A stretch of 64,000 nt of DNA from Caviibacterium pharyngocola (GTDB taxonomy: Bacteria > Pseudomonadota > Gammaproteobacteria > Enterobacterales > Pasteurellaceae), in the NCBI RefSeq assembly GCF_002795405.1, contig NZ_PHGZ01000015.1, forward strand, positions 62,001 to 126,000, in the 5' to 3' direction. Position numbers and translations under genes: made by a program. This document shows, piece by piece, positions 19,532 through 28,353 of this stretch; the stretch's first letter is position 1, and the number at the start of each line of letters is the position of its first letter. The notes under the pieces are model-generated. The model was not told where the DNA came from and ran no database searches. It saw only the letters and a program-made list of their open reading frames with translations.

Positions 19532-19972
19532 ATGCTAAATCAATATCTTCCACCGTCTCATATTCAAATCATCGAACAAGTCGCCGATTGGCAAAGTGCG
19601 GTGAAAATTTCCGCCGAACCGCTTTTACAAGAAGGTCTCATCGAACCTAGATATGTCGAGCATATTTTTGCGGCGCACAACGAAATCGGCCCTTATTATG
19701 TCATTGCGCCGCAAATCGCAATGCCCCATTCCCGTCCGGAAAACGGCGCCTTAGCTCAAGCGTTATCATTAGTTGTGATTAAGCAAGGGATCGACTTCGG
19801 CTCGGAAAATGATCCGGTTAAACTGGTTTTAATGCTCACCGCCAAAGACAACCATTCGCATATCGAAATGTTATCCGCCGTCGCCGAGCTATTTTCCGAC
19901 GAAGAAAATATCGAAAAAATCATTCAATCATCAAGCGTGGCTGAAATTTCAGACATTCTTGCAACTTACTAA
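19532..19972 (+). CDS. PTS EIIA component, ascorbate/fructose-mannitol type
   Basis: A 146-residue cytoplasmic PTS phosphocarrier of the EIIA-2 family (UlaC-like). The phosphorylated histidine is in IAMPHSRPENGA near residue 70. I chose the ATG at 19532, preceded by GGAG at 7-base spacing. A GTG two codons earlier is possible. It is the first gene of a IIA-IIB-IIC operon and transfers phosphate from HPr to the IIB protein encoded 22 bp downstream. Confidence 0.92.
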   Translation: MLNQYLPPSHIQIIEQVADWQSAVKISAEPLLQEGLIEPRYVEHIFAAHNEIGPYYVIAPQIAMPHSRPENGALAQALSLVVIKQGIDFGSENDPVKLVLMLTAKDNHSHIEMLSAVAELFSDEENIEKIIQSSSVAEISDILATY

Positions 19973-19994
19973 CCTTTATTGAGGAGAATATATT

Positions 19995-20267
19995 ATGAAA
20001 ATTTTAGCCGTTTGCGGTCACGGTATCGGTAGTAGCTTTATGATGGAAATGAACATCAAAAAAGCCTTGAAAAATATCGGTGTTGATGCCGAAGTGGATC
20101 ATACGGATCTCGCTTCCGTCACGCCGCACGACGCCGATGTATTTATTATGGGACAAGATATTGCCAGCAGCGCAACCAGTCTGCCGAGCGATAAAGTAGT
20201 CGTCGTGAAAAATTTAGTCAGCGTGGCAGAATTCGAAGAAAAATTAAGCGCTTATTTTAATAAATAA
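19995..20267 (+). CDS. PTS EIIB component, ascorbate (UlaB) type
   Basis: A 90-residue PTS IIB protein with the phosphocysteine loop VCGHGIGSSFMM at residues 6-17, characteristic of the lactate/ascorbate-type IIB fold. A strong GAGGAG ribosome-binding site precedes it. It receives phosphate from the upstream EIIA and passes it to substrate bound in the downstream EIIC. Confidence 0.93.
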   Translation: MKILAVCGHGIGSSFMMEMNIKKALKNIGVDAEVDHTDLASVTPHDADVFIMGQDIASSATSLPSDKVVVVKNLVSVAEFEEKLSAYFNK

Positions 20268-20287
20268 GTAAAAAGCGGAGGTGAATA

Positions 20288-21637
20288 ATGGATTCCTTAC
20301 TTTTCTTTATCCTTGATATTTTAAAAGTGCCCGCCGTACTGGTCGGTTTAATCGCCCTAGTCGGCTTAATCGCACAAAGAAAATCCTTACCGGATATTAT
20401 TAAAGGCACGGTTAAAACGATTTTAGGTTTTATCGTATTGGGTGGCGGTGCCGGTGTATTGGTCGGCTCGCTCACACCTTTAGGCGGTATGTTCGAACAT
20501 TCGTTTAACGTACAGGGTATTATTCCGAACAATGAAGCTATCGTTTCTATGGCATTGGAAAAATACGGTACGGCAACCGCATTAATTATGGCGTTCGGTA
20601 TGGTCGCGAATATTATCGTCGCTCGTTTTACTCGCTTAAAATTTATCTTTCTCACCGGACACCATACATTCTATATGGCGTGTATGATTGGCGTAATCTT
20701 GACGGTTGCCGGCTTTGAAGGTGTGCAACTAATTTTCGTCGGTTCTCTTACATTGGGCTTGATTATGGCATTTTTCCCTGCTCTCGCGCATTTCTATATG
20801 AAAAAAATTACCGGTAGCGACGATGTGGGATTCGGGCACTTCGGCACATTAGGTTATGTACTTTCCGGCGCAATCGGACAAGCTGTCGGTAAAGGTTCCA
20901 AATCGACGGAAGAAATGGATTTGCCGAAAAACTTAAGTTTCTTGCGAGACAGTTCCGTCTCCATTTCCCTCACAATGGCGGTTATCTATTTTATTCTTGC
21001 CATTGCCTCCGGTAACGAATATGTACAAACCAATTTTAGTAACGGTCAACATTACTTGGTTTATGCGCTTATCCAAGCCATTACGTTTGCTGCCGGCGTA
21101 TTTATTATCCTTTCAGGGGTTCGCCTAATTTTATCGGAAATCGTACCGGCATTTACCGGTATTTCGGAGAAATTAGTCCCGAATGCCAAACCTGCCTTGG
21201 ACTGCCCGATTGTCTTTCCTTATGCACCGAATGCCGTATTAATCGGTTTCTTATCCAGTTTTGCCGGCGGTGTGGTCAGTTTGATTATTTTAGGTCAATT
21301 AAGTTGGGTCTTAATTTTACCGGGTGTCGTTCCGCACTTCTTCTGCGGCGCAACGGCGGGTGTGTTCGGTAATGCAACCGGCGGACGTCGCGGCGCGATT
21401 ATTGGTGCCTTCGCACACGGCGTATTGATTACATTCTTACCTGTATTCTTACTGCCGGTTCTCGGCTCGCTCGGTTTTGCCAACACAACCTTCTCCGATG
21501 CCGACTTCGGCGGTGTAGGTATTATTTTGGGCTATATGGCGCAATATTTATCTACTAATATGATTACCGCAGCGATCATCGGACTTTTCGTGTTATTAGT
21601 CGCCCATAACTATTTAAGCAAAAAATCCGTCGAATAA
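20288..21637 (+). CDS. PTS EIIC component, UlaA/SgaT family
   Basis: A 449-residue membrane permease with about ten to eleven hydrophobic segments, in the ascorbate-specific SgaT/UlaA EIIC family. GHFGTLGYVLSGAIGQ and the FAPNAV-like PYAPNAVLIGF segment match family landmarks. GGAGGTG precedes the ATG. The operon lacks the ula catabolic genes (ulaD/E/F) and has a LacI-type regulator, so L-ascorbate is only one candidate substrate. A strong terminator follows. Confidence 0.92.
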   Translation: MDSLLFFILDILKVPAVLVGLIALVGLIAQRKSLPDIIKGTVKTILGFIVLGGGAGVLVGSLTPLGGMFEHSFNVQGIIPNNEAIVSMALEKYGTATALIMAFGMVANIIVARFTRLKFIFLTGHHTFYMACMIGVILTVAGFEGVQLIFVGSLTLGLIMAFFPALAHFYMKKITGSDDVGFGHFGTLGYVLSGAIGQAVGKGSKSTEEMDLPKNLSFLRDSSVSISLTMAVIYFILAIASGNEYVQTNFSNGQHYLVYALIQAITFAAGVFIILSGVRLILSEIVPAFTGISEKLVPNAKPALDCPIVFPYAPNAVLIGFLSSFAGGVVSLIILGQLSWVLILPGVVPHFFCGATAGVFGNATGGRRGAIIGAFAHGVLITFLPVFLLPVLGSLGFANTTFSDADFGGVGIILGYMAQYLSTNMITAAIIGLFVLLVAHNYLSKKSVE

Positions 21638-21657
21638 ACCTTAATTAGATTAATCAT

Positions 21658-21681
21658 AAACCCGCTGTAAAAGGCGGGTTT
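21658..21681 (+). terminator. Terminator of the PTS operon
   Basis: An 8-bp stem AAACCCGC/GCGGGTTT with an 8-nt loop and a T-rich tail, 20 bp after the EIIC stop. Confidence 0.85.
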
Positions 21682-21692
21682 AGTTTATTGAA

Positions 21693-21839
21693 GTAGGATG
21701 GGCTTTAGCCCATCATATTGAAATAATTATATTTTTTGATGGACTTTAGCCCATCATATTGAAATAATTATATTTTTGGATGAGCTAAAGCCCATCCTAC
21801 ACATAAAATACGATTTAAATCAGGTTTACCACCAGTTTG
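21693..21839. repeat. Dispersed palindromic repeat element, long copy
   Basis: The element begins GTAGGATGGGC and its inverted end GCCCATCCTAC lies at 21790-21800. It carries internal copies of GGGCTTTAGCCC-type dyads separated by a TATTGAAATAATTATATTTTT spacer. The spacer and dyad are duplicated in tandem here. Homology to the second copy at 25326 continues for about 40 bp past the right end. It lies between the PTS operon and sppA, with no coding capacity. Confidence 0.85.
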
Positions 21840-21867
21840 AAACCTCAAAAAATCATCAGAGGTTTTT
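21840..21867. terminator. Possible sppA terminator hairpin
   Basis: A 7-bp stem AAACCTC/GAGGTTT with a 12-nt loop lies 40 bp beyond the sppA stop. The T-run follows on the plus strand only, so its role for sppA is uncertain. Confidence 0.4.
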
Positions 21868-21907
21868 GCGCCCGATACAACTAAAGTGCGGTGATTTTTT
21901 GATACAT

Positions 21908-23785
21908 TTAACGCACTTTTCCGCAATTCACACAATATAAATATTGCCCTTTCGGATCGTTAAAACGGTTTAATAATCCGAGCGGATTATCGGTTTTTGT
22001 CAGTGCGTTCGGTAAACCGAATAATTCCGCCACCGCCGTTTTTAATTCGGTGCGAGAACTTTGTTTAAAATCTCTCATTAAACTGCCAAGCAAGGAATCA
22101 TCTTCTTCCGTAAGCCATTCCAAAGAGAAATCGCTGATTTTTTGCGAATCCTCGCGTTTTTGATTCACCAATTCGCCGGCTTTATTCACCGCCGTATCAA
22201 AATCGCCCAGTTCGTCCACCAATTTATGTCGATAAGCTTCGCTTCCCAGCCAAATTTGCCCTTGGGCGACCTCGTCCGCTTGTGCTTTAGAAAGCCCGCG
22301 ACCTTTGCTGACTAAGGATAAAAAGCGATCATAACCGTTTTCGATTTCTAGCTGCAGAATTTCACCTTGTGTTTTCGGCAAGGCGGAAAGTTGAGACATC
22401 GTGAGTTCCGTGGTGGAAACGCCGTCCGCCGACACACCGATTTTCTTAATGCTTTTCTCAAAGGTCGGGAACAAGGCGAAAATGCCGATAGATCCGGTGA
22501 CGGTATTCGGATCGGCGATAATATAATCCGCCGTAGAAGCAATCCAATAGCCGCCCGATGCCGCCATTGCACCCATTGATACGACGACCGGTTTGCCTTT
22601 TTGCTGCAAGTGATCGATTTCTTGTCGAATGACTTCCGAGGCAAATGCGCTTCCGCCCGGGCTGTTTACTCGCAAAATCACCGCTAAAATATCATCGTCG
22701 AGATAAGCTTGACGCAATAACGCGGCAACCGAATCGCCGCCGACGCTTTCTTCTTCGCTTTCACCGTCGATAATCGCCCCTTCCACGTTAACGACAGCAA
22801 TTTTATGCGCGCTCTCTGCACTCATTCTATCCGGCAACGCTGCTAAATAGGTATCAAATTCTAATAATTTGGCTTCATCGTTTTCATTTTTACCGAAAAG
22901 TGCGGTCAGTTTTTGGTCTAAAGTGAATCTATCCGCCGTTTGCGTAACCAATCGACGTTGTTTCACATACGCCGTCACATCGCCGTTTAAACCTTTCAAT
23001 TCGGCTAAATAACGGGAGGCTTTCGGTAATACGTCATCATTTTTAATGTCACGATTGGTTGCGATCGTCGCTTTATAACTTTGCCACATTTCGCTTAACC
23101 AACGCTGTGCATTGGCTTTCGCTTCCGGCGACATATCGTCGCGCAAAAAAGGTTCGACGGCGGATTTATAAGTACCGACGCGGAAAATATGCGGCGTTAC
23201 CTCAAGTTTATCCAGCAAGGTTTTAAAATATAAATTTTCCACCGCCATTCCTTCAATGCTGACTTGCCCGATAGGGTTCAGGTAAATTTCATCGGCGTAA
23301 CTTGCTAATAAATACTGCTGTTGCGTGTAGTTATCCGCATAGGCGATTACCGGTTTTCCGCTAGTTTTAAATTCTTGGATAGTTTTACCAATATAATTCA
23401 ACGCCGGCAAATCCGCCCCTTCGAATCGATTTAAATCCAAAACCAGCCCTTTAATACGCTCATCTTGCGCGGCGGAGAAAATCGCATAAACCACGTCAAA
23501 GGTAGAAATTTGACGCGGCACATATTGATTATCCAATTCTTTCAAGGTGTTACGCCAAGATAACGCATTTTCCCGATTATCCGTCAAATAACCGTCTAAA
23601 TTCAGTAATAATGCGCCTTGATCACCGGTTAAATTCACCGATTCTTTCGAATGAAAATTCATCACCAGCCCGACGATTACCGTGAGTAATAAGACAAAAA
23701 ATAGAAAAACCAGATTCATTACCGCGTCGCGGATGAAATTGAGTATGCACCAAAAAAATTTGATTAACCGAATAATGGGTTGCAT
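21908..23785 (-). CDS. sppA: Signal peptide peptidase SppA (protease IV)
   Basis: Membrane-anchored serine protease that degrades cleaved signal peptides on the periplasmic side. The 625-aa protein has one N-terminal membrane segment (about 17-42) and tandem S49 peptidase domains. The catalytic lysine lies in RVGTYKSAVEPF of the first domain and the serine in GAMAASGGYWIAS of the second. I chose the ATG at 23785, preceded by AAGG. A frame of 30 upstream codons lacks support. The tail ends YCVNCGKVR, with a C-x-x-C pair. It is divergent from ydjA, as in related genomes. Confidence 0.95.
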   Translation of the reverse strand: MQPIIRLIKFFWCILNFIRDAVMNLVFLFFVLLLTVIVGLVMNFHSKESVNLTGDQGALLLNLDGYLTDNRENALSWRNTLKELDNQYVPRQISTFDVVYAIFSAAQDERIKGLVLDLNRFEGADLPALNYIGKTIQEFKTSGKPVIAYADNYTQQQYLLASYADEIYLNPIGQVSIEGMAVENLYFKTLLDKLEVTPHIFRVGTYKSAVEPFLRDDMSPEAKANAQRWLSEMWQSYKATIATNRDIKNDDVLPKASRYLAELKGLNGDVTAYVKQRRLVTQTADRFTLDQKLTALFGKNENDEAKLLEFDTYLAALPDRMSAESAHKIAVVNVEGAIIDGESEEESVGGDSVAALLRQAYLDDDILAVILRVNSPGGSAFASEVIRQEIDHLQQKGKPVVVSMGAMAASGGYWIASTADYIIADPNTVTGSIGIFALFPTFEKSIKKIGVSADGVSTTELTMSQLSALPKTQGEILQLEIENGYDRFLSLVSKGRGLSKAQADEVAQGQIWLGSEAYRHKLVDELGDFDTAVNKAGELVNQKREDSQKISDFSLEWLTEEDDSLLGSLMRDFKQSSRTELKTAVAELFGLPNALTKTDNPLGLLNRFNDPKGQYLYCVNCGKVR

Positions 23786-23974
23786 AGAGACCTTACGTTT
23801 TTTGCTAAAAAATAAGTCGTTACCATAACACAAAGTCGCGACGCCATAAATCCGATAAGTTAAAAATTCCCACAATCTTCGGCGAAAGACGGAAGTTTAT
23901 CGAACGCCTTAAATCCCTTTCTGAAATTATGCTATAATCGACCGCACTTTTAAGAGAATATTAGGAGATAAAAT

Positions 23975-24529
23975 ATGGATGCTTTAACCTTATTGACCGC
24001 TCGCCGTTCGGAGAAAAAACTGGCGGCGCCGGCGCCGAATAAAGCGCAACTGGAAACCATTTTTCAAGCCGCATTGCGCGCACCCGATCACGGTAAATTA
24101 CAGCCTTATCGTTTCGTGGTGATTGAACAAAGCGGATTAGCAAAATTAGCCGATTTGCTGAAAAGTGCGGTTACGGAGTTTGATCTCGGCGAAGAGCGGT
24201 TAAAAAAAGCGGAGAATTTAGCAAGCAAAGCGCCAATGATTATCGGTGTGGTGGCGAAAATTAATCCGCATATCGCCAAAGTGCCGGGCTGGGAACAAAT
24301 GTTAACCGCCGGTTGCGCCGCCTATTCCATTCAACTTGCCGCCAATGCGCAAGGATTCGATAACGTTTGGTTGACCGGCCCGTGGGTGGACGGCACGACA
24401 TTGCGTCAGGCTTTTCAATGCGAGGCATCCGATAAAATTATCGCTTTAATTATGATCGGAACCGGCGAAGAAAAACTCGAACGCGAAGGGAAAAAAGCCG
24501 ATATTAACGAATTCGTGCGTTATTTATAA
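23975..24529 (+). CDS. ydjA: Nitroreductase-family oxidoreductase YdjA
   Basis: A 184-residue FMN-dependent nitroreductase-fold protein, the same size as E. coli YdjA. Landmarks are ARRSEKKL at the N terminus, APDHGKLQPYRF (about 37-48) for flavin binding, and NVWLTGPW (about 130). The physiological substrate is unknown in the family. An uptake-signal copy sits in its promoter region and another inside the gene. It has its own terminator. Confidence 0.92.
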   Translation: MDALTLLTARRSEKKLAAPAPNKAQLETIFQAALRAPDHGKLQPYRFVVIEQSGLAKLADLLKSAVTEFDLGEERLKKAENLASKAPMIIGVVAKINPHIAKVPGWEQMLTAGCAAYSIQLAANAQGFDNVWLTGPWVDGTTLRQAFQCEASDKIIALIMIGTGEEKLEREGKKADINEFVRYL

Positions 24530-24533
24530 GCAC

Positions 24534-24566
24534 AAAACGCTGAACGATTGAGTTCAGCGTTTTTTG
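24534..24566 (+). terminator. Terminator between ydjA and folE
   Basis: A 12-bp stem AAAACGCTGAAC/GTTCAGCGTTTT with a 6-nt loop and a T-run lies between converging genes. It can serve both strands. Confidence 0.88.
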
Positions 24567-24569
24567 TTT

Positions 24570-25226
24570 TTATTTATTAATCAAGGTCAAAAATTCTTTG
24601 CGCGTTTCGCGATCGTCCAAGAAAACACCGCCGAATGCCGATGTCACCGTGTAACTATTGGTGTCTTTGATACCGCGACATTTTACGCAGAAATGCGTCG
24701 CTTTCACATACACCGCCACGTCTTCCGTTTCCAAAATCGTTTGAAACGCCAATAAAATCTGCTCGGTTAAACGTTCTTGCACTTGCGGGCGTTGAGCGAA
24801 AAAAGACACCACGCGATTAATTTTTGACAAGCCGATCACCCATTTTTTCGGATAATACGCCACCGACACCGTACCGTCGATGGTCACGAAATGATGTTCG
24901 CAAGTGCTGGTTAATGTAATGTCGTTCACCAACACCATTTCGCTGACTTTCATTCGATTTTCAATGTTCGTGATTTTCGGGAAATTGGCATAGTCCAAAC
25001 CGCTGAAAATCTCATCGATGAACATTTTCGCCAGTCTGACCGGCGTTTCTTCCAAACTGTCATCGGTTAAATCCAATCCGATTAACCGCATTACTTCGCG
25101 CATATGCCGTTCGATTTCGGCTCGGCGCTGATCTTTGCTTTGCTGAAGCGCGATCATCGGGGTTTCGATACCTTTTTCCGCTAACGCCCGACGAACTTTT
25201 TCCGCTTCCGGTGAAATATTATTCAT
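24570..25226 (-). CDS. folE: GTP cyclohydrolase I
   Basis: Converts GTP to 7,8-dihydroneopterin triphosphate, the first step of folate synthesis. The 218-aa protein matches the FolE family. Zinc and catalytic residues are present: Cys-Glu-His-His in [12 protein letters not shown], and HFCVKCRGI near the C terminus. It is monocistronic. Its upstream region holds a Fur-like sequence (25286-25300) and the second copy of the dispersed repeat. Confidence 0.97.
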   Translation of the reverse strand: MNNISPEAEKVRRALAEKGIETPMIALQQSKDQRRAEIERHMREVMRLIGLDLTDDSLEETPVRLAKMFIDEIFSGLDYANFPKITNIENRMKVSEMVLVNDITLTSTCEHHFVTIDGTVSVAYYPKKWVIGLSKINRVVSFFAQRPQVQERLTEQILLAFQTILETEDVAVYVKATHFCVKCRGIKDTNSYTVTSAFGGVFLDDRETRKEFLTLINK

Positions 25227-25325
25227 TTACCGCTCCCAAAATTATTCGTTCGGCTATTCTATCAAACTCTAAAACAATAATAAAATGAGAATAATCATTA
25301 CAGTTTATCGACAAAGTATATTTAA

Positions 25326-25431
25326 GTAGGATGGGCTTTAGCCCATCATATTGAAATAATTATATTTTTTGATGACCTAAAGCTCATCCTACACATAAAA
25401 TACAACTTAAATCAGGTTTGTCATCAGTCTA
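25326..25431. repeat. Dispersed palindromic repeat element, short copy
   Basis: Second copy of the element at 21693. It has the same GTAGGATGGGCTTTAGCCC left end, the TATTGAAATAATTATATTTTT spacer, and a right end with ATCCTAC at 25386-25392, followed by the same roughly 40-bp right flank. It has one spacer instead of two. It fills most of the folE-moeA intergenic region. A 13-bp direct repeat, AGAATAATCATTA, lies on both sides (25288-25300 and 25437-25449). Confidence 0.85.
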
Positions 25432-25511
25432 AAATTAGAATAATCATTAGTTATTATGAAATAAATTAGCGTAAAATAGTCGGGTTTATTATTTTTACAT
25501 AAGGAAAGGTT

Positions 25512-26732
25512 ATGCTAAGTCTTGAACAGGCGCTGGAACAAATGCTGGCGCAACTTCCCTCCCCTGCTGCGGAAAACGCACAAATATTACCTCTAACGCA
25601 AGCCGCCGAGCGCATTTGTGCGCAGGAGGTGATTTCGCCGATTAATGTTCCTTCTTTTGATAATTCGGCGATGGACGGTTATGCGGTGCGATTAGCGGAT
25701 TTAGCCGCGTCAATGACCCTTAGCGTTGCCGGAAAATCCTTTGCCGGTCAACCGTTTCAAGGCGAATGGGCGCCGCAAAGTGCGGTCAGAATTATGACCG
25801 GCGCAATGATTCCGACGGGTGCGGATGCCGTAGTGATGCAAGAAAACGTGACGCTTAATCAAGACGGCACAGTGACCTTTAGCGAATTGCCGAAACAAGG
25901 ACAAAATATCCGTTATATCGGTGAAGACGTCAAACAAGGCGATGTGGTGCTGAAAATCGGCGAAAAACTGACCGCACTTTCGCTGCCGTTACTTGCCTCT
26001 CTCGGCATTGCCGAAGTCGCCGTTTTTCCGCGCGTAAAAGTTGCCGTGCTTTCCACCGGCGACGAATTAGTGCCGGTCGGCAAGCCTTTGGAAAAAGGCA
26101 AAATTTACGACACGAACCGCTTTGCCGTCACCTTAATGTTACAAAAATTAAATTGCGAAATTTTGGATTTCAGTATTTTGCCGGATAACGAAGAACAATT
26201 CGAACGCGCTTTCCAAGCCGCGCAAGCGCAAGCGAATTTGGTGATCACCAGCGGCGGCGTTTCCGTCGGCGAAGCGGATTTTACCAAAACCGTACTGGAA
26301 AAAATCGGGCAAGTGAATTTTTGGAAAATCGCAATGAAACCGGGCAAACCTTTCGCCTTCGGTAAATTAGAAAACGCGTGGTTCTGCGGATTACCGGGCA
26401 ATCCGGTTTCCGCCTTGGTGACATTTTATCAATTAGTTTATCCGGCGATTGCCAAATTAAGCGGTTATAGTGCTTGGCGACGCCCGCAACTTCTTCCTGC
26501 GTTTGCCGCAACAAAATTGAAAAAAGCCGTCGGCAGACAAGATTTCCAACGCGGTTTCTATCAAATCAACGCACAAGGACAAATCGAAGTTTCGCCCGTG
26601 GGTTTTCAAGGCTCGCATTTATTCGGATCTTTTGTGAAAAGCAACTGTTTTATCGTGTTGGAAGCGGAGCGCGGCAATGTGAATGCCGGCGAAACCGTGA
26701 TGATCGAACCTTTTGACGCCCTATTAGGTTAA
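25512..26732 (+). CDS. moeA: Molybdopterin molybdotransferase MoeA
   Basis: Inserts molybdate into adenylylated molybdopterin in the last step of molybdenum cofactor synthesis. The 406-aa protein matches E. coli MoeA (411). Landmarks are FDNSAMDGYAV (about 54-64), the MTGAMIPTGADAVVMQE block (about 96-112), STGDELV (about 182), TSGGVSVGEADF (about 245) and CGLPGNPVSA (about 293). Two uptake signals lie within the gene. It is followed 4 bp later by moeB in an operon. Confidence 0.97.
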   Translation: MLSLEQALEQMLAQLPSPAAENAQILPLTQAAERICAQEVISPINVPSFDNSAMDGYAVRLADLAASMTLSVAGKSFAGQPFQGEWAPQSAVRIMTGAMIPTGADAVVMQENVTLNQDGTVTFSELPKQGQNIRYIGEDVKQGDVVLKIGEKLTALSLPLLASLGIAEVAVFPRVKVAVLSTGDELVPVGKPLEKGKIYDTNRFAVTLMLQKLNCEILDFSILPDNEEQFERAFQAAQAQANLVITSGGVSVGEADFTKTVLEKIGQVNFWKIAMKPGKPFAFGKLENAWFCGLPGNPVSALVTFYQLVYPAIAKLSGYSAWRRPQLLPAFAATKLKKAVGRQDFQRGFYQINAQGQIEVSPVGFQGSHLFGSFVKSNCFIVLEAERGNVNAGETVMIEPFDALLG

Positions 26733-26736
26733 GCCG

Positions 26737-27459
26737 ATGAGCGAATTATCTGCGCAAGAAGAACTCCGTTACAATCGACAAATCGTGTTAAAAGATATTG
26801 ATTTCGACGGGCAAGAAAAATTAAAAGACAGCAAAATGCTGATCGTAGGCTTAGGCGGATTAGGCTGTGCCGCCGCGCAATATTTGGCGGCGGCAGGCAT
26901 CGGCACACTCCTTTTAGCGGATTTCGATCGCGTTTCCTTATCGAATTTACAGCGACAAGTGCTGCACAACGACAGTCGGCTGGATATGCTGAAAGTCGAA
27001 TCTGCCAAAATTGCCTTGCAACAATTAAATCCGTTCGTCCGGATTCAAACTTTCGACAAGGTGTTAAATGATGAAGAACTCGCCTCAATCATACAAACCG
27101 TGGATGTCGTGCTGGACTGCACCGATAATGTCGCTACGCGTAATCAATTAGATCAATGTTGCGAAAAAATGAAAGTTCCTTTGATTTCGGGGGCAGCGAT
27201 TCGTCTGGAAGGTCAAGTTTCCGTCTTTACCTATGAACCGAACAGCCCGACTTATCGTTCGTTAAGTCGTTTATTCGGTGAAAACGCCTTAAGTTGCGTG
27301 GAAGCCGGCGTGCTTTCGCCGATTGTCGGCGTAGTCGGTGCGATTCAAGCCTTGGAAGCCATAAAAGTGCGGTTAAATATCGGCAAGAATTTATGCGGTC
27401 GATTATTAATGATCGACGGTTTGAATATGAGCGTGCGGGAAATGAAATTACCTGCGTAA
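26737..27459 (+). CDS. moeB: Molybdopterin-synthase adenylyltransferase MoeB
   Basis: E1-like enzyme that adenylates the C terminus of MoaD. The 240-aa protein has the nucleotide-binding GLGGLGCAAAQYLAAAG (about 38-54), DFDRVSLSNLQRQ (about 66-78) and DCTDN (about 127). The zinc site of E. coli MoeB uses two C-x-x-C pairs. Here the first pair is replaced by TYRS in the SPTYRSLSRLF block, and the protein ends at REMKLPA before the second pair. It probably lacks the structural zinc. The catalytic-region Cys in LSCVEAGV is kept. Confidence 0.94.
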   Translation: MSELSAQEELRYNRQIVLKDIDFDGQEKLKDSKMLIVGLGGLGCAAAQYLAAAGIGTLLLADFDRVSLSNLQRQVLHNDSRLDMLKVESAKIALQQLNPFVRIQTFDKVLNDEELASIIQTVDVVLDCTDNVATRNQLDQCCEKMKVPLISGAAIRLEGQVSVFTYEPNSPTYRSLSRLFGENALSCVEAGVLSPIVGVVGAIQALEAIKVRLNIGKNLCGRLLMIDGLNMSVREMKLPA

Positions 27460-27552
27460 TTATTTCGCGTTTCTTAAGATTTTCTTCAGATTTGAGTGAT
27501 GTAATCAACGAGTCAATACAAGACGATTCATTTTATGTTACTCGGAGGCAGT

Positions 27553-27702
27553 ATGAAAAAATTTTTAGCGGTTGCAGTATTAACCGTTTTTTTAAGCGCG
27601 TGTTGTTTGCCTTGGCACGGTCACTGGGACGGCAGACCGGGCGGCGATCAAATGCAACAAGGTGGACATCACGGCGGCGGACAGGGTGGTCATCACCGAT
27701 AA
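27553..27702 (+). CDS. Small His/Gly-rich lipoprotein, 49 aa
   Basis: A short open frame with a strong GGAGG ribosome-binding site. It encodes a lipoprotein signal (KKFLAVAVLTVFLSAC, lipobox LSAC with Cys17). The mature part of about 33 residues is rich in Gly and His, with seven His, for example WHGHW and GGHHGGGQGGHH. I do not recognise a named family. The His clusters suggest metal binding in the periplasm or at a membrane, which is inference. It lies 93 bp after moeB and is followed by its own terminator. Confidence 0.75.
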   Translation: MKKFLAVAVLTVFLSACCLPWHGHWDGRPGGDQMQQGGHHGGGQGGHHR

Positions 27703-27712
27703 ATAAAAAAGC

Positions 27713-27737
27713 AAAAGGGAACGAAATGCTCCCTTTT
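27713..27737. terminator. Terminator between the small lipoprotein gene and ubiX
   Basis: An 8-bp stem AAAAGGGA/TCCCTTTT with a 9-nt loop lies between converging genes and is usable in both directions. Confidence 0.7.
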
Positions 27738-27759
27738 CACTTATTATTTCAAAAACATA

Positions 27760-28353
27760 TCAATCGGATTTTTGTTCGTTTTCGCCCCAACGAGTGAAAA
27801 GATCCTGTTCCAATTTAATGCCGAATTGATCGCATAATCGATTTACGCTTTGATCAATAATATCTTCAATCTTTTGTGGTCGGTGATAAAACGCCGGCAT
27901 TAAGGGCACGATTTGCCCGCCGATTTCGGCAACTTGTGTCATTAAACGCAAATGCCCCAAATGTAGCGGTGTTTCGCGCACGCACAAAACAAGCGGTTTG
28001 CGTTCTTTTAAACACACATCCGCCGCACGCGTAATGAGATCGTCCGCATAGCTGTGAGCAACGGCGGAGAGGGTTTTTATCGAGCAAGGCAGGATAATCA
28101 TCCCTAAAGTGCGGTAAGATCCCGAAGATATTGCCGCACCGATATCGCGCACGTCATAACAATAATCCGCCAAGGCTTTAACCGCTTGCAGCGAATAATT
28201 GGTTTCGGCGGAAATCGTTTGTTTGGCAGCTTGGCTGAGGATTAAATGGGTTTCTGTATTGTCCGTTTGTTGTAAAACTTCCAATAAACGAATCCCATAA
28301 ATTACGCCCGAAGCGCCGGTTATGCCGATAATCAGTCGTTGTTTATCGCTCAT
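27760..28353 (-). CDS. ubiX: Flavin prenyltransferase UbiX
   Basis: Makes prenylated FMN, the cofactor of the UbiD decarboxylase in ubiquinone synthesis. The 197-aa protein has the flavin-binding [14 protein letters not shown] (about 9-22), SSGSYRT (about 100), [19 protein letters not shown] (about 113) and [11 protein letters not shown] (about 150). Its start overlaps the purF stop by 11 bp. The cvpA-purF-ubiX order is the same as in E. coli. Confidence 0.96.
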   Translation of the reverse strand: MSDKQRLIIGITGASGVIYGIRLLEVLQQTDNTETHLILSQAAKQTISAETNYSLQAVKALADYCYDVRDIGAAISSGSYRTLGMIILPCSIKTLSAVAHSYADDLITRAADVCLKERKPLVLCVRETPLHLGHLRLMTQVAEIGGQIVPLMPAFYHRPQKIEDIIDQSVNRLCDQFGIKLEQDLFTRWGENEQKSD

